NCBI RefSeq assembly: GCF_014203045.1 | Contig: NZ_JACHIF010000001.1 | Span: forward strand, 558,001 to 622,000 | From: Prosthecobacter dejongeii | GTDB taxonomy: Bacteria > Verrucomicrobiota > Verrucomicrobiia > Verrucomicrobiales > Verrucomicrobiaceae | DNA length: 64,000 nucleotides | Reading direction: 5' to 3' | Shown: positions 41,983 to 50,411 of the stretch, piece after piece | Position numbering within the stretch: position 1 is the first letter of the stretch | Layout of the letters: each line of letters begins with the position of its first letter | Program-made: the position numbers and the translations under genes | Notes under the pieces: generated by a model | Seen by the model: the letters and a program-made list of their open reading frames with translations, nothing else | What the model was told of the DNA's origin: nothing | Databases searched by the model: none

Positions 41983-44900
41983 TTATTCGTCCTGGCTCAC
42001 TCGGCTCTGCACATCCACGGGGGAGTCGTGTTCATCCTGTTTCTCCACAGGCTGGACTTTGATCTCCACCGTGACGGGCACGGCCCGCAGGCCTTCGATG
42101 ATCTTTTGCAGACGCTCAATGGAGATGTCTGAAAGCGTGGGGTTAGCCACGGCCTGCTCAATCTTTTCCAGCCCGGCAGTGAAGGCGCTCATCTGCCCCG
42201 TGATGCGGCTGACGGGATCATTTTCACCCCCACCTCCAGCGAGGAGATTGCGACCGAAGGTGCGCTTGATCTCCATCCACCGGACTTGGTCAGCCTCACT
42301 GGCCAAGGCATTGATCTCGCGCCATTTCAGCAGGTTCGCCTCAGCGGATTGGCTGAGTGTTTGTGACTCACCCCGGTAGTGATCCTCAATGAGAGACTGC
42401 ACCTCCGCCGCCGTCATGAGCGGCTGGATCTTCTCAGAGATCTTGTTCATGTTGCGGTAGCTGCCCTGGAGCTTGAAAGGCGGCTCCGTGCGGTAGGCAT
42501 CCTCCATGGCCGCGCTGCGGATGTACTCTTGATTCACCCGCAAGATGACTTCGCGCACCTTCAGCAGCTTTTCCATGACCGCCACGCAGTCATTGATGTC
42601 TTCGGCGCTTTGATTGCCCTCAAACTCAATGCCTTCGCGATTGCCCGTCATGGCGATCTTCAGTACGGCCAGCGCATCTTTGTGGCTGCGGGCCGCCACG
42701 CGTGCCAAGGCCGGATTGCTGGTGAGTGAGTTCTCAATGTAGCTGTCTTTAAAGGCCGCTTCATGACCGCCGAGGATGTCGCCCAGGTTGTAAGTATCGG
42801 CACGGTTGGCCAGCATGTCCGGCACTTGGAATTTACCGCCGACTTCGGTGTAGGGATTACCTGCCATGACAACGGCAACCTTGCGGCCACGCAGATCGTA
42901 GGTCTTGGCTTGGCCCTGGAAGACACCTTCGATCTTGCGCGTGCCATCGCAGAGAGAGATGAACTTTTGCAGGAACTCGGGGTTCGTGTGCTGGATGTCA
43001 TCCAGGTAGATCATCACATTGTCCCCCATCTCGAGCGAGAGGTTCAGCTTCTCCACCTCCTCACGGGCGCTCGCATTCGGGGCCTCTGCGGGGTCCAATG
43101 ATGTGACCTTGTGACCGATGGCCGGACCATTGATTTTAACCAAGGTGATGCCCAGGCGGCTGGCCACATACTCCATGAGCGTGGTCTTGCCATAACCGGG
43201 GGGTGAAATGAGCAGCAGCAGGCCCATGCGATCCGTGCGCGTGTCGTTGCCCACAGCACCGATCTGCTTGGCCAAATTCGCCCCGATGATGGGCAAGTAC
43301 ACCTGATCAATGAGGCGGTTGCGCACAAAGGAACTGAGCACGCCAGCCTTGAACTGATCCAGCCGCAACTCGGTGCGACGCTGCTGGGCGAGGTCGTGCT
43401 TCAGCTTTTGAAAACGCTCATAATCCGGAACAATGCTTTGGTCATAACGCTGCAGGCGCGCGGTGAATTCGTGGTAATCCAGCTCCAGCTTCGCCTCCTG
43501 AATGCGCGGATGAGTGCCGGTGAAACCCGTGAGCGTGGCGCGTGAAGGAGGTGAAGCAGGCAAGGCTACTGGAGGCTGATCCTTCAGCACCAGCAGCGCT
43601 GCGGCCTCCACCAACAGACCAAAATCCGTGGTCGAATGCAGCGCGCGCAGCCAGTCGAGAGCGATCTCAAAAGCCAGCCAAGGCTGAGCGGTCAAGGCTT
43701 CTAAACTGGCTTCAAAGTCTTGAGCGGCTCGTTTCACTGTGAGCTCCTTGCGGAAGGAACGCATCAGCTCCACCGCCGCACTGGAGCGCGTGACCGGCAG
43801 CGTGGGATGTTTGCTGGAAAGATGCTGAAGCTCATCCGTCAGACAGGCTGCGACAGCCGTGTGGAGAGACGGTGAGGAAGTATCGCCAAGCTCATGGATG
43901 CCTGTGAGGCGACTGCACTCCGTGGCGACACGGGCCGCCAGGGCCGCATTCACCTCCACGGTTGCATGGCCTAACAAATCACGCATTCGCCCCTTCGCCA
44001 TCATGCGGGCGGCCAGGGCCTGTTTTTCAGCCGAGTCTTCCCAGCCATGCCAGACCAGCAGGGCCAGCCCTCGCACTTGAGGGGAATGTTTTAGCAAGCC
44101 CAGAGCAGCCTGCATTTCCAGCAGAGGCTGTAGGATCAGCGCCGCATCATGGTCATGCACGCCTTTGGTATAACCTTCATGGTAACGCGGGGCCATGAAG
44201 TCCGGAACGGCCTGGGGTGAAAAAGGCGTGCCGGATTGCAGGAACTTCCACGCGAGATATTCCGCCCGGTAAACGCTGTCGTTTTCAGAAACCACCGCCT
44301 GGTTCCACACATGCCGCAGCGCCTCCAATTCAGGATGCGTGACGGCCTCAAAATACCGGGTGCCCGTGAGATGAAAGGCGAGACCTTCATCACGCGGCAG
44401 GATGGTGAGCTCCAGGGGCTGGCGATTGACGCTGAACTTGTGCTTGCCGAGCTGGATCAAGTCCCCGCCATTCACAAACAGCTCCGCCTTGTCGCGGATC
44501 TGCTTCAGCGAGTCTTGGTGGAGGGTTTTCAGCTTCGTCTGAAGTTCGTCTGCGCGGACGCTGTCGCCCATTTTGCGCAGCTCTTCGATCAAGTCCCGCA
44601 ACTTGGCCACCATGGCGTCCCCTGCGATCCAGGCATGCACTTCCTCCGGCTTGGCAAAGGCCGCCAGGCGATTGCGCACGCTGGTGAGGATGCGATCTGC
44701 CGACTGGCCTAACGACTGCGCACGGCGATTGCGCGCCTCTACCAGAGACAAGCGACGGGATTCAAAGGCACTATTGATTTCATCCCGCTTGGTGGTGAGC
44801 TCGGCCGCGTATTCATCGAAATCCGAAAAGCGGCTTTCCAGTTCCTCGATCTGCACCATCACGCGAGTCAGAGATTCATCGCACTTCTCCGGTGTAGTCG

Positions 44901-47034
44901 CCACTTCGAGGAAGTTCAGCACGCTCTGATTCAGCAGGCTGAGCTGGGCCTGGAACTGCGCGGCCCCTTCCACCTTGGCCAGATCATTCCGGCGATTTCG
45001 CAGCACGGAGCGCACTTGATTCAGTTGCGCAAACAGCGTGGAGATGGCCTCGATGATGCGGGTGGTCTCCGTGGCATCTTTGATCTTTAAACTGCTGACG
45101 ATGCCCGTGAGCATTTCCAGCTCGCTGCTGGACTTCGCCAAAGCTTCTTCCACCTCTTGAGCCTCAGTGACTTTGTGCAGCGTGGGCACGCGTGTCTGCT
45201 GCTCAGTGATCTGCTGGCGATAGGGGTCCAGTGCCTCGGGCTTCAGCAGGAAGGCCACGCATCTTTCAGAGAGCTTATCCGTCGCCTCCGCCACACCTGT
45301 GTCCATGCGGGCGATAGTCTCCAGATCCACGTAGCGCACATCTCGCAGGGCGATGATTTGGCCTCGCAGTTCACGCAGCGTGGCCAGCAGGTGGACATAG
45401 GCCAGGATGTTATCGGGATCACTCCCGCCGGCCGCGCTGAGGCTTTTATTGACCTGCGTTTGCAGGGCCTCGGTCTGGTCTGCCGCGGCTTTGCGCATGC
45501 GGCGGACTTTCTCAAACTCACCCAGGGCTGCCTCGGCGGTGGTCTTGATTTCAACAAGGGATTCCTTGAGCTTTTGCGCCTCTTCACGATCCACCCAGAA
45601 GTAACTGTCGGCGATGTCACCCGCGCTGCGGGCTAGCTCGACGTAAAGTCCTGAAAAGGAATCGTCCTTCGCCAGCAGCGTCAGCACGCCATTGCACTCG
45701 GCCATGCAGCGGACGATTTCGGCATTGCCGATCTTGCTGAGAAAGGTCTGCGACTTCGCATGCGGGCTGTCCTGCTGCGTCACAAAGGGCGTGCGCCAAG
45801 ACTGCACCAAGTGGTGCTTGCGTGGCTCCTCATCACCCTGAAAAAGGATGAGCTCACCCGATGGGAAAAGGCTATACCCATGGCAAATGATGGGCGTGGC
45901 AACGCTCTGCGTGATGAGGTTATAACTCAGCAGCAGGTAGGAACCGCTCTCCAAATGGCTGAAGACAAAGAGCGTGTCCTCGCCATTGGCAGCAGCGATG
46001 CGGCGCTCGAAACGCATGGGCGGCAGGCCCGTTTCAAAACGCTTCACCTCACCGGTTTGCAGCACATACCCATGCGGGAAAACGAGGCCGTGACCATCCG
46101 GCAGCAGCACGCAGGATTCAGCAATGCTGTCAATGCGATGCGCCTCACGCGTGCGCTCATTGAAGACCAGGTAACGCCAGTTTTTTTCCTGATAAGGCAG
46201 CACCTTCATCAGGATGAGATTGCCCACGATGGCGTAGTGGATTTCGGCATCGTCCAGGGTCTGGTCCGCATTGTCCACGGGCTCGTTGTAGATGCCGCGT
46301 CCAGTCTCCGTGTTGTTTTCCACCTTCACGGTGAGGTCACCGCCGACGGCTTCCACAAACACCCGGTCCTCAATGCTGATGTGAGGATGCAGGCCGTGGC
46401 GATACATCTCACGCCGCGCCCGTTTCCACTCGAACTCCTGATGCGTGGGGAAAGCAAATTCGTGGTCAAAGCGATTGCCCAGGTATTTGATCGTACCCGC
46501 CTCGTCATCAATGAGCCACTTGAAGGTCTTCACCTCCGTGGCCCCACGGCCCACCTGCATGCCCATGTAGAGATGCGGGCCGATGCGGTGAAACTTCAGG
46601 AAGGACGCACTCTTGTAATAACGATAAAGGTAATCAAAGTCCTCCGCGAAACCCTTGTCTGCGAGTAGGTCATCCTTGTTCGGGTGAAAGCTGTGGTCAT
46701 CCGCCTGGAAGTCATAGACAGCAAACACATCCGCCACGTGCATCTGCGTGCGCAGCCCCAGGTGGACATTGTAGCCGAACAAAAAGCGTTTCGGCCCGAT
46801 GGCGACCATGTCCCGAGGCACACAGTTGTTTTCCGTGGTCAGACGCGTCGTCGCCAATAGGGTCGTATCAATGCCACCGAATTCCGCTTTGCGATCCGCA
46901 TTCAGCAGATCCAGACGGCGTTGTAGTTCTGCACCATGCTTGTCCAGACGCTGACGAATGACTTCGTAAGCGCCCGCTTCCAGCTTGGCCGCAGGAGCCT
47001 GGGGTGTAGGGGCAGAGGTTGGCGTATCAGCCAT
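41983..47034 (-). CDS. Giant AAA+ ATPase ('DNA repair ATPase' type, DUF3686-like N-terminus)
   Basis: A 1683-residue cytosolic protein. The N-terminal region of about 450 residues looks like the DUF3686 domain found at the start of these ATPases (NCVPRDMVAIGPKRFLFGYN, strand-rich, possibly a propeller). About 480-830 is long coiled coil (e.g. EKVRRMRKAAADQTEALQTQ). A helical linker precedes the AAA+ module: Walker A PPGYGKTTLMEYVASRLG near residue 1280, Walker B NVMIYLDDIQHTNPEFLQKF near 1341, sensor-1 region VAVVMAGNPYTEVGGKF. The C-terminus is charged and helical. 'DNA repair' is a database label without firm proof; the neighbours (flotillin, OB/NfeD protein) point instead to membrane remodelling or stress. 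Separated from flotillin by a 518-nt repeat region. Confidence 0.85.
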   Translation of the reverse strand: MADTPTSAPTPQAPAAKLEAGAYEVIRQRLDKHGAELQRRLDLLNADRKAEFGGIDTTLLATTRLTTENNCVPRDMVAIGPKRFLFGYNVHLGLRTQMHVADVFAVYDFQADDHSFHPNKDDLLADKGFAEDFDYLYRYYKSASFLKFHRIGPHLYMGMQVGRGATEVKTFKWLIDDEAGTIKYLGNRFDHEFAFPTHQEFEWKRARREMYRHGLHPHISIEDRVFVEAVGGDLTVKVENNTETGRGIYNEPVDNADQTLDDAEIHYAIVGNLILMKVLPYQEKNWRYLVFNERTREAHRIDSIAESCVLLPDGHGLVFPHGYVLQTGEVKRFETGLPPMRFERRIAAANGEDTLFVFSHLESGSYLLLSYNLITQSVATPIICHGYSLFPSGELILFQGDEEPRKHHLVQSWRTPFVTQQDSPHAKSQTFLSKIGNAEIVRCMAECNGVLTLLAKDDSFSGLYVELARSAGDIADSYFWVDREEAQKLKESLVEIKTTAEAALGEFEKVRRMRKAAADQTEALQTQVNKSLSAAGGSDPDNILAYVHLLATLRELRGQIIALRDVRYVDLETIARMDTGVAEATDKLSERCVAFLLKPEALDPYRQQITEQQTRVPTLHKVTEAQEVEEALAKSSSELEMLTGIVSSLKIKDATETTRIIEAISTLFAQLNQVRSVLRNRRNDLAKVEGAAQFQAQLSLLNQSVLNFLEVATTPEKCDESLTRVMVQIEELESRFSDFDEYAAELTTKRDEINSAFESRRLSLVEARNRRAQSLGQSADRILTSVRNRLAAFAKPEEVHAWIAGDAMVAKLRDLIEELRKMGDSVRADELQTKLKTLHQDSLKQIRDKAELFVNGGDLIQLGKHKFSVNRQPLELTILPRDEGLAFHLTGTRYFEAVTHPELEALRHVWNQAVVSENDSVYRAEYLAWKFLQSGTPFSPQAVPDFMAPRYHEGYTKGVHDHDAALILQPLLEMQAALGLLKHSPQVRGLALLVWHGWEDSAEKQALAARMMAKGRMRDLLGHATVEVNAALAARVATECSRLTGIHELGDTSSPSLHTAVAACLTDELQHLSSKHPTLPVTRSSAAVELMRSFRKELTVKRAAQDFEASLEALTAQPWLAFEIALDWLRALHSTTDFGLLVEAAALLVLKDQPPVALPASPPSRATLTGFTGTHPRIQEAKLELDYHEFTARLQRYDQSIVPDYERFQKLKHDLAQQRRTELRLDQFKAGVLSSFVRNRLIDQVYLPIIGANLAKQIGAVGNDTRTDRMGLLLLISPPGYGKTTLMEYVASRLGITLVKINGPAIGHKVTSLDPAEAPNASAREEVEKLNLSLEMGDNVMIYLDDIQHTNPEFLQKFISLCDGTRKIEGVFQGQAKTYDLRGRKVAVVMAGNPYTEVGGKFQVPDMLANRADTYNLGDILGGHEAAFKDSYIENSLTSNPALARVAARSHKDALAVLKIAMTGNREGIEFEGNQSAEDINDCVAVMEKLLKVREVILRVNQEYIRSAAMEDAYRTEPPFKLQGSYRNMNKISEKIQPLMTAAEVQSLIEDHYRGESQTLSQSAEANLLKWREINALASEADQVRWMEIKRTFGRNLLAGGGGENDPVSRITGQMSAFTAGLEKIEQAVANPTLSDISIERLQKIIEGLRAVPVTVEIKVQPVEKQDEHDSPVDVQSRVSQDE

Positions 47035-47552
47035 GACGAATCTTTAAAGGGGTTGTCAAAATGGGGGCCGTTAGGAAGGATGCGGCGTGTGCTGGTACGG
47101 AACCCCGTTGGGGTTCCTCCAGAGAAGAGGTGGCGGCGCTCTTGCGAACCAGGGTAGCCGCTGCGCGGCAACCCTTCGCTAAGGTACGGTGTGCCGTTGG
47201 CACACAGCAGAAATGTCTCCGGCACGATGAGATAACCATGATGCCCGCAGCCACCGGCCCTGTCCCCCAAAGCCCAAAGGGCTTTTGGATTCCAGCGAAG
47301 GGTTGCCGCGCAGCGGCTACCCTGGTGCTAGAAGCCCAAGCGCACCAATGAAAGAGGAACCCTGAAGGGGTTCCGTCCTGGTCGGTCCACGCCATGCTCT
47401 GACGCGGCCGACGGATCTGCCCACGGCCACTCCAGGACCATGGCCAGAGCCGGATCCTATCGAAGCCCCCAGCCATGGCAGGAAAAGCATTCATATTCCT
47501 CAAACGGACCTGTGATTGAAAGGAACCCCGCTGACGCAGGGTTGATGAAATG
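47035..47552. other. Palindrome-rich intergenic repeat region
   Basis: Between the flotillin and AAA+ genes. It contains short hairpins with a GTT loop: GGAACCCC/GGGGTTCC (47099-47117) and GTGTGCC/GGCACAC (47189-47205). A related GGAACCC/GGGTTCC hairpin lies at 47356-47374, and AAGCCC/GGGCTT near 47270. A 32-base inverted repeat spans 47149-47325. No real gene is seen; open frames here look like translated repeats. REP-like elements of this style are common in Verrucomicrobia and Planctomycetes genomes. Confidence 0.7.
47149..47325. repeat. Perfect 32-bp inverted repeat
   Basis: The arms at 47149-47180 and 47294-47325 are exact reverse complements over 32 bases (each contains GGGTAGCCGCTGCGCGGCAA or its complement). 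They are separated by 113 bases that hold a further small hairpin. Transcribed RNA would fold into a long stem. Confidence 0.9.
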
Positions 47553-49649
47553 TCACTTCTTGAGGGCCTTCCCGGCCAGCAGGCCGCTCACGGTCTGCTC
47601 GGCCAGACCAAAACGGGAGGCCGCACCAAACATGCCCGTGAGCTTGTTCAGGGTGGTTTCATCCGGATTCAGGCTAATGAGCTTGGCAAAGAGAGCGCTC
47701 AGGGTGAGGTTTTTGGTATCTTCACTGGTTAGGCCAAACTGATCCACCAGGGTCTTGAGCTGGGCCTTGAAGTACTCAGGGTCGCCATTGAAGAAGGTCT
47801 CCTTCACATCGGTGAGCGTGCGGCTGCCTTCGACGAAACGGTCCACCGCCCGGGCATTGCCGATGGCGTTGGTGATCTTGTCGAAGAACTGGGTTTCGCC
47901 GCCGACGATCTCGATCTTCGCGGACTTCATCGCTTCGCCCAGCACGATGGCCTGCTGCTGCGCGATATCCTTCTGGATGTTGATCTGAGCGAGTTCGACC
48001 GCCTTGTCTTTTTCCAGGGTGAGCTTGAACTCTTCGTGCTCGCGACCGGCATCTTCCAGCAGCTTCATGGCCTGAGCTTTCTTTGTGATGCCATCGGCCT
48101 CGGCAGCCAGTTTGAGCTGAGTGACCTCGGCATCCACCGTGCCCTGTTTTTGCGAGGCTTCGGCTTTGGCCATGAGCACCTGGGCTTCGCCCAATCCCTG
48201 GGCAGCAGCCTGTGCGGCCTTGCCTTCCGCCAAGGCTTTTTCAGCCGTGGCTTCACGCGTGGCAGATTCCTGCCGGGCCTCGGCCAGGGTCAGCATTTCC
48301 TGAGCGCGAAGCTGGGCAGATTCCTTGGAGGCATCCGCCGCCTTGATGGAGGTGTAGGCTTCTTGATCAGCGACCAAACGAGCGGCTTCCTTCGCGGCTT
48401 CGGCTTCCTTGATCTTCTGGATCAACTGTTCCTGGGCGTTCTTTTCCGCATTGGTGAGGGCCACCTGCTTCTCGCGGTCCGCCGTGGCAAAGGCCTCGGT
48501 GTCCTTGATCTTCTGCTGCTCGACGACGACGGTTTTTTCCAGCACCACGCGGTCTTTAATGACCTCCTGGATGTTCTTCTTCTCCACTTCCACGGCCTTC
48601 TCTTTCTCGATGGTCTTCAGCGTGGTGATGCGCTCGCGCTCGATGACTTCCAGGTCGCGGTCGCGGGTGACACGTTCGATCTCGACAGCATCCGTGCGCT
48701 CCTTGTTGCGCTGGGCCACCAGCACCTGGCGGTCTTTGTTCTCGGTGGCGATGGCGATCTCTTCATCCGTGGCGATCTTCGCACGCTCAGATTTCAGGCG
48801 TTCTTCAGACTGCACCTTCAGCGTCTCGGCCTCTTCACGCGCCTTCACGCTTTCGACATCGCGCTTCTGCTTGGCCTCCGTTTCGGCAAGCTGACGCTCC
48901 AGTTCCAGGATGGCCTCGCGAGCCTTCACGTCCTGTTGCTTGATGATCTGCTCCTTGTCGCGCTGGATGTGGTTGGCCAGCTTCGCCTGGGTGGCAGTGA
49001 GCTCGGTGATCTTTTTGATACCCTCGGCATCGAGGATGTTTTGAGGATCCAGGTTTTCGAGCTGGGTCTGCTCCAGGAAGTCAATGGCGCAGTCGTCCAG
49101 GGTGAAGCCGTTCAAATCGGTACCGATGACCTTGAGGATCTCAGTTTTGAAATGGTCGCGCTCATTGTAAAGCTGCACAAAGTCGAAGCGCTTGCCGACG
49201 GTTTTGAGAGCTTCAGAAAACTTCGCATCGAAGAGGGTGCGCAGAGTGTCAATGGCGGAGGCACGCACGCAGCCGATGGACTGGGCCACCCGCTTCACGT
49301 CCTCATCAATCTTGTTGATCCTAACAAAGAATGCGACCTTGATATCCGCCCGGATGTTGTCCTTGCAGATGAGCCCTTCCGTGGCCTTGCGCTCGATCTC
49401 GATGCGCTTCACGGAGATGTCCATGTATTCGGCCTGATGGGCGATGGGGATGATCATCATGCCATTGAAAGAGACCTTCGTTCCACCAATGCCGTTGCGC
49501 ACGATGGCTTGGCCCTGCTGCACCTTTCGAAAGAAACGCGAGATGAGGATCAGGATCCCAAAGACGATGAAAAGACCGATCAGTGCCGCAAAGGCAAAGG
49601 CGGTGATCTCTAGACCAAATACGGCGAGAGGCGGGTGGGTAGCATTCAT
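47553..49649 (-). CDS. Flotillin-family protein (YqiK-like)
   Basis: A 698-residue membrane scaffold of the flotillin/SPFH (Band 7) superfamily. An N-terminal membrane helix (ITAFAFAALIGLFIVFGILI, about residues 11-30) precedes the SPFH domain (KVQQGQAIVRNGIGGTKVSF, ISVKRIEIERKATEGLICKD, to about residue 215). A very long Glu/Ala/Lys-rich coiled coil (about 220-560, with AEAKQKRDVESVKAREEAE-type heptads) and a C-terminal oligomerisation segment follow. Length and architecture match YqiK. Such proteins organise membrane microdomains and respond to envelope stress. It overlaps the OB-fold gene by four bases and is the middle gene of the trio. Confidence 0.94.
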   Translation of the reverse strand: MNATHPPLAVFGLEITAFAFAALIGLFIVFGILILISRFFRKVQQGQAIVRNGIGGTKVSFNGMMIIPIAHQAEYMDISVKRIEIERKATEGLICKDNIRADIKVAFFVRINKIDEDVKRVAQSIGCVRASAIDTLRTLFDAKFSEALKTVGKRFDFVQLYNERDHFKTEILKVIGTDLNGFTLDDCAIDFLEQTQLENLDPQNILDAEGIKKITELTATQAKLANHIQRDKEQIIKQQDVKAREAILELERQLAETEAKQKRDVESVKAREEAETLKVQSEERLKSERAKIATDEEIAIATENKDRQVLVAQRNKERTDAVEIERVTRDRDLEVIERERITTLKTIEKEKAVEVEKKNIQEVIKDRVVLEKTVVVEQQKIKDTEAFATADREKQVALTNAEKNAQEQLIQKIKEAEAAKEAARLVADQEAYTSIKAADASKESAQLRAQEMLTLAEARQESATREATAEKALAEGKAAQAAAQGLGEAQVLMAKAEASQKQGTVDAEVTQLKLAAEADGITKKAQAMKLLEDAGREHEEFKLTLEKDKAVELAQINIQKDIAQQQAIVLGEAMKSAKIEIVGGETQFFDKITNAIGNARAVDRFVEGSRTLTDVKETFFNGDPEYFKAQLKTLVDQFGLTSEDTKNLTLSALFAKLISLNPDETTLNKLTGMFGAASRFGLAEQTVSGLLAGKALKK

Positions 49650-50311
49650 GGGAGTGTGTGAGGTTGAATGGATTGGACGTAATAATAGGAGCCTTCGGGA
49701 GACGCCTCGAGGACACGGATACGGTCCCCTTTCTGCAAAGGAGATTGGCCAGGCTGTAGCCGGGCATTGATGAGCGCAGGTGCGCCCTCTTGCCGTACTT
49801 CTACCTGACCATGCTGATCATCCAAAACGGTGGTGGTGACCACCCCGGCCTGCCCCACGATGGCGACACTTTCCGTATCCACATCGCTCATGGCCGCGAA
49901 GAGTTTAGCCACCGGGTAGGTGATCAGCTTTGTTGCAGCCAGGCTCAAGATTCCGCCAGGAATCAGCAGCAGAGCAGCCGTGGCGAGACTGCGTTCACCC
50001 GCCTCCCCATTGAAGCGATAATTCAGGATCAGGCCTGCCAGCCAGAGGAAGAGAATGAAGAAGCTGCCCCAGATGGCGATGGGCACCTGCGAGAAGCCCA
50101 GGAACTTCCCTGCTGTGAGCATGGCCCCACCGAGAGAACTGCCGCCGTGATCCGCTGAAAGGTCAGGCATGTCCGAGCCACCATCAAGAAGATCGAGATC
50201 AAAATCCAGCGCTCCCACCATGACCATCAGCCAATAAAACATCACCATGCCTAACAACGCAGTGAGCGGTAGGTGATGGGTCGCAAAGGCTTCTTGAATG
50301 AGTTCGATCAC
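49646..50311 (-). CDS. OB-fold/NfeD-like membrane protein (YqiJ-like)
   Basis: A 221-residue protein with three predicted membrane helices (LPLTALLGMVMFYWLMVMVG, a central FLGFSQVPIAIWGSFFILFL and TAALLLIPGGILSLAATKLI) and a C-terminal soluble OB-fold domain (VAIVGQAGVVTTTVLDDQHG, KGDRIRVLEASPEGSYYYVQ). NfeD and YqiJ proteins regularly precede flotillin genes and are thought to act with them in membrane domains. It is the first gene of the minus-strand trio and is translationally coupled to flotillin through an ATGA overlap. Confidence 0.88.
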   Translation of the reverse strand: MIELIQEAFATHHLPLTALLGMVMFYWLMVMVGALDFDLDLLDGGSDMPDLSADHGGSSLGGAMLTAGKFLGFSQVPIAIWGSFFILFLWLAGLILNYRFNGEAGERSLATAALLLIPGGILSLAATKLITYPVAKLFAAMSDVDTESVAIVGQAGVVTTTVLDDQHGQVEVRQEGAPALINARLQPGQSPLQKGDRIRVLEASPEGSYYYVQSIQPHTLP

Positions 50312-50411
50312 AGCTTGAATGGCCGTGATTTAAGCAGGACGACTCAAAAGGTGCATTATAAATTCACTGCATCTTTCTTGGAGCCTCTCAGGAGGAAAAG
50401 ATTCAGCCTGC

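Noticed and set aside
45760..46668. 302-codon plus-strand frame in the AAA+ gene
   Set aside because: Antisense shadow of the DUF3686-like region.
47027..47503. Short proteins encoded within the repeat spacer
   Set aside because: Translations of the palindromic repeats in several frames; they lack ribosome-binding sites and any domain, and similar repeat translations are common annotation artefacts in this phylum.
48036..49613. 525-codon Phe/Leu/Gly-rich plus-strand frame
   Set aside because: Antisense to the flotillin coiled coil; no coherent domain.
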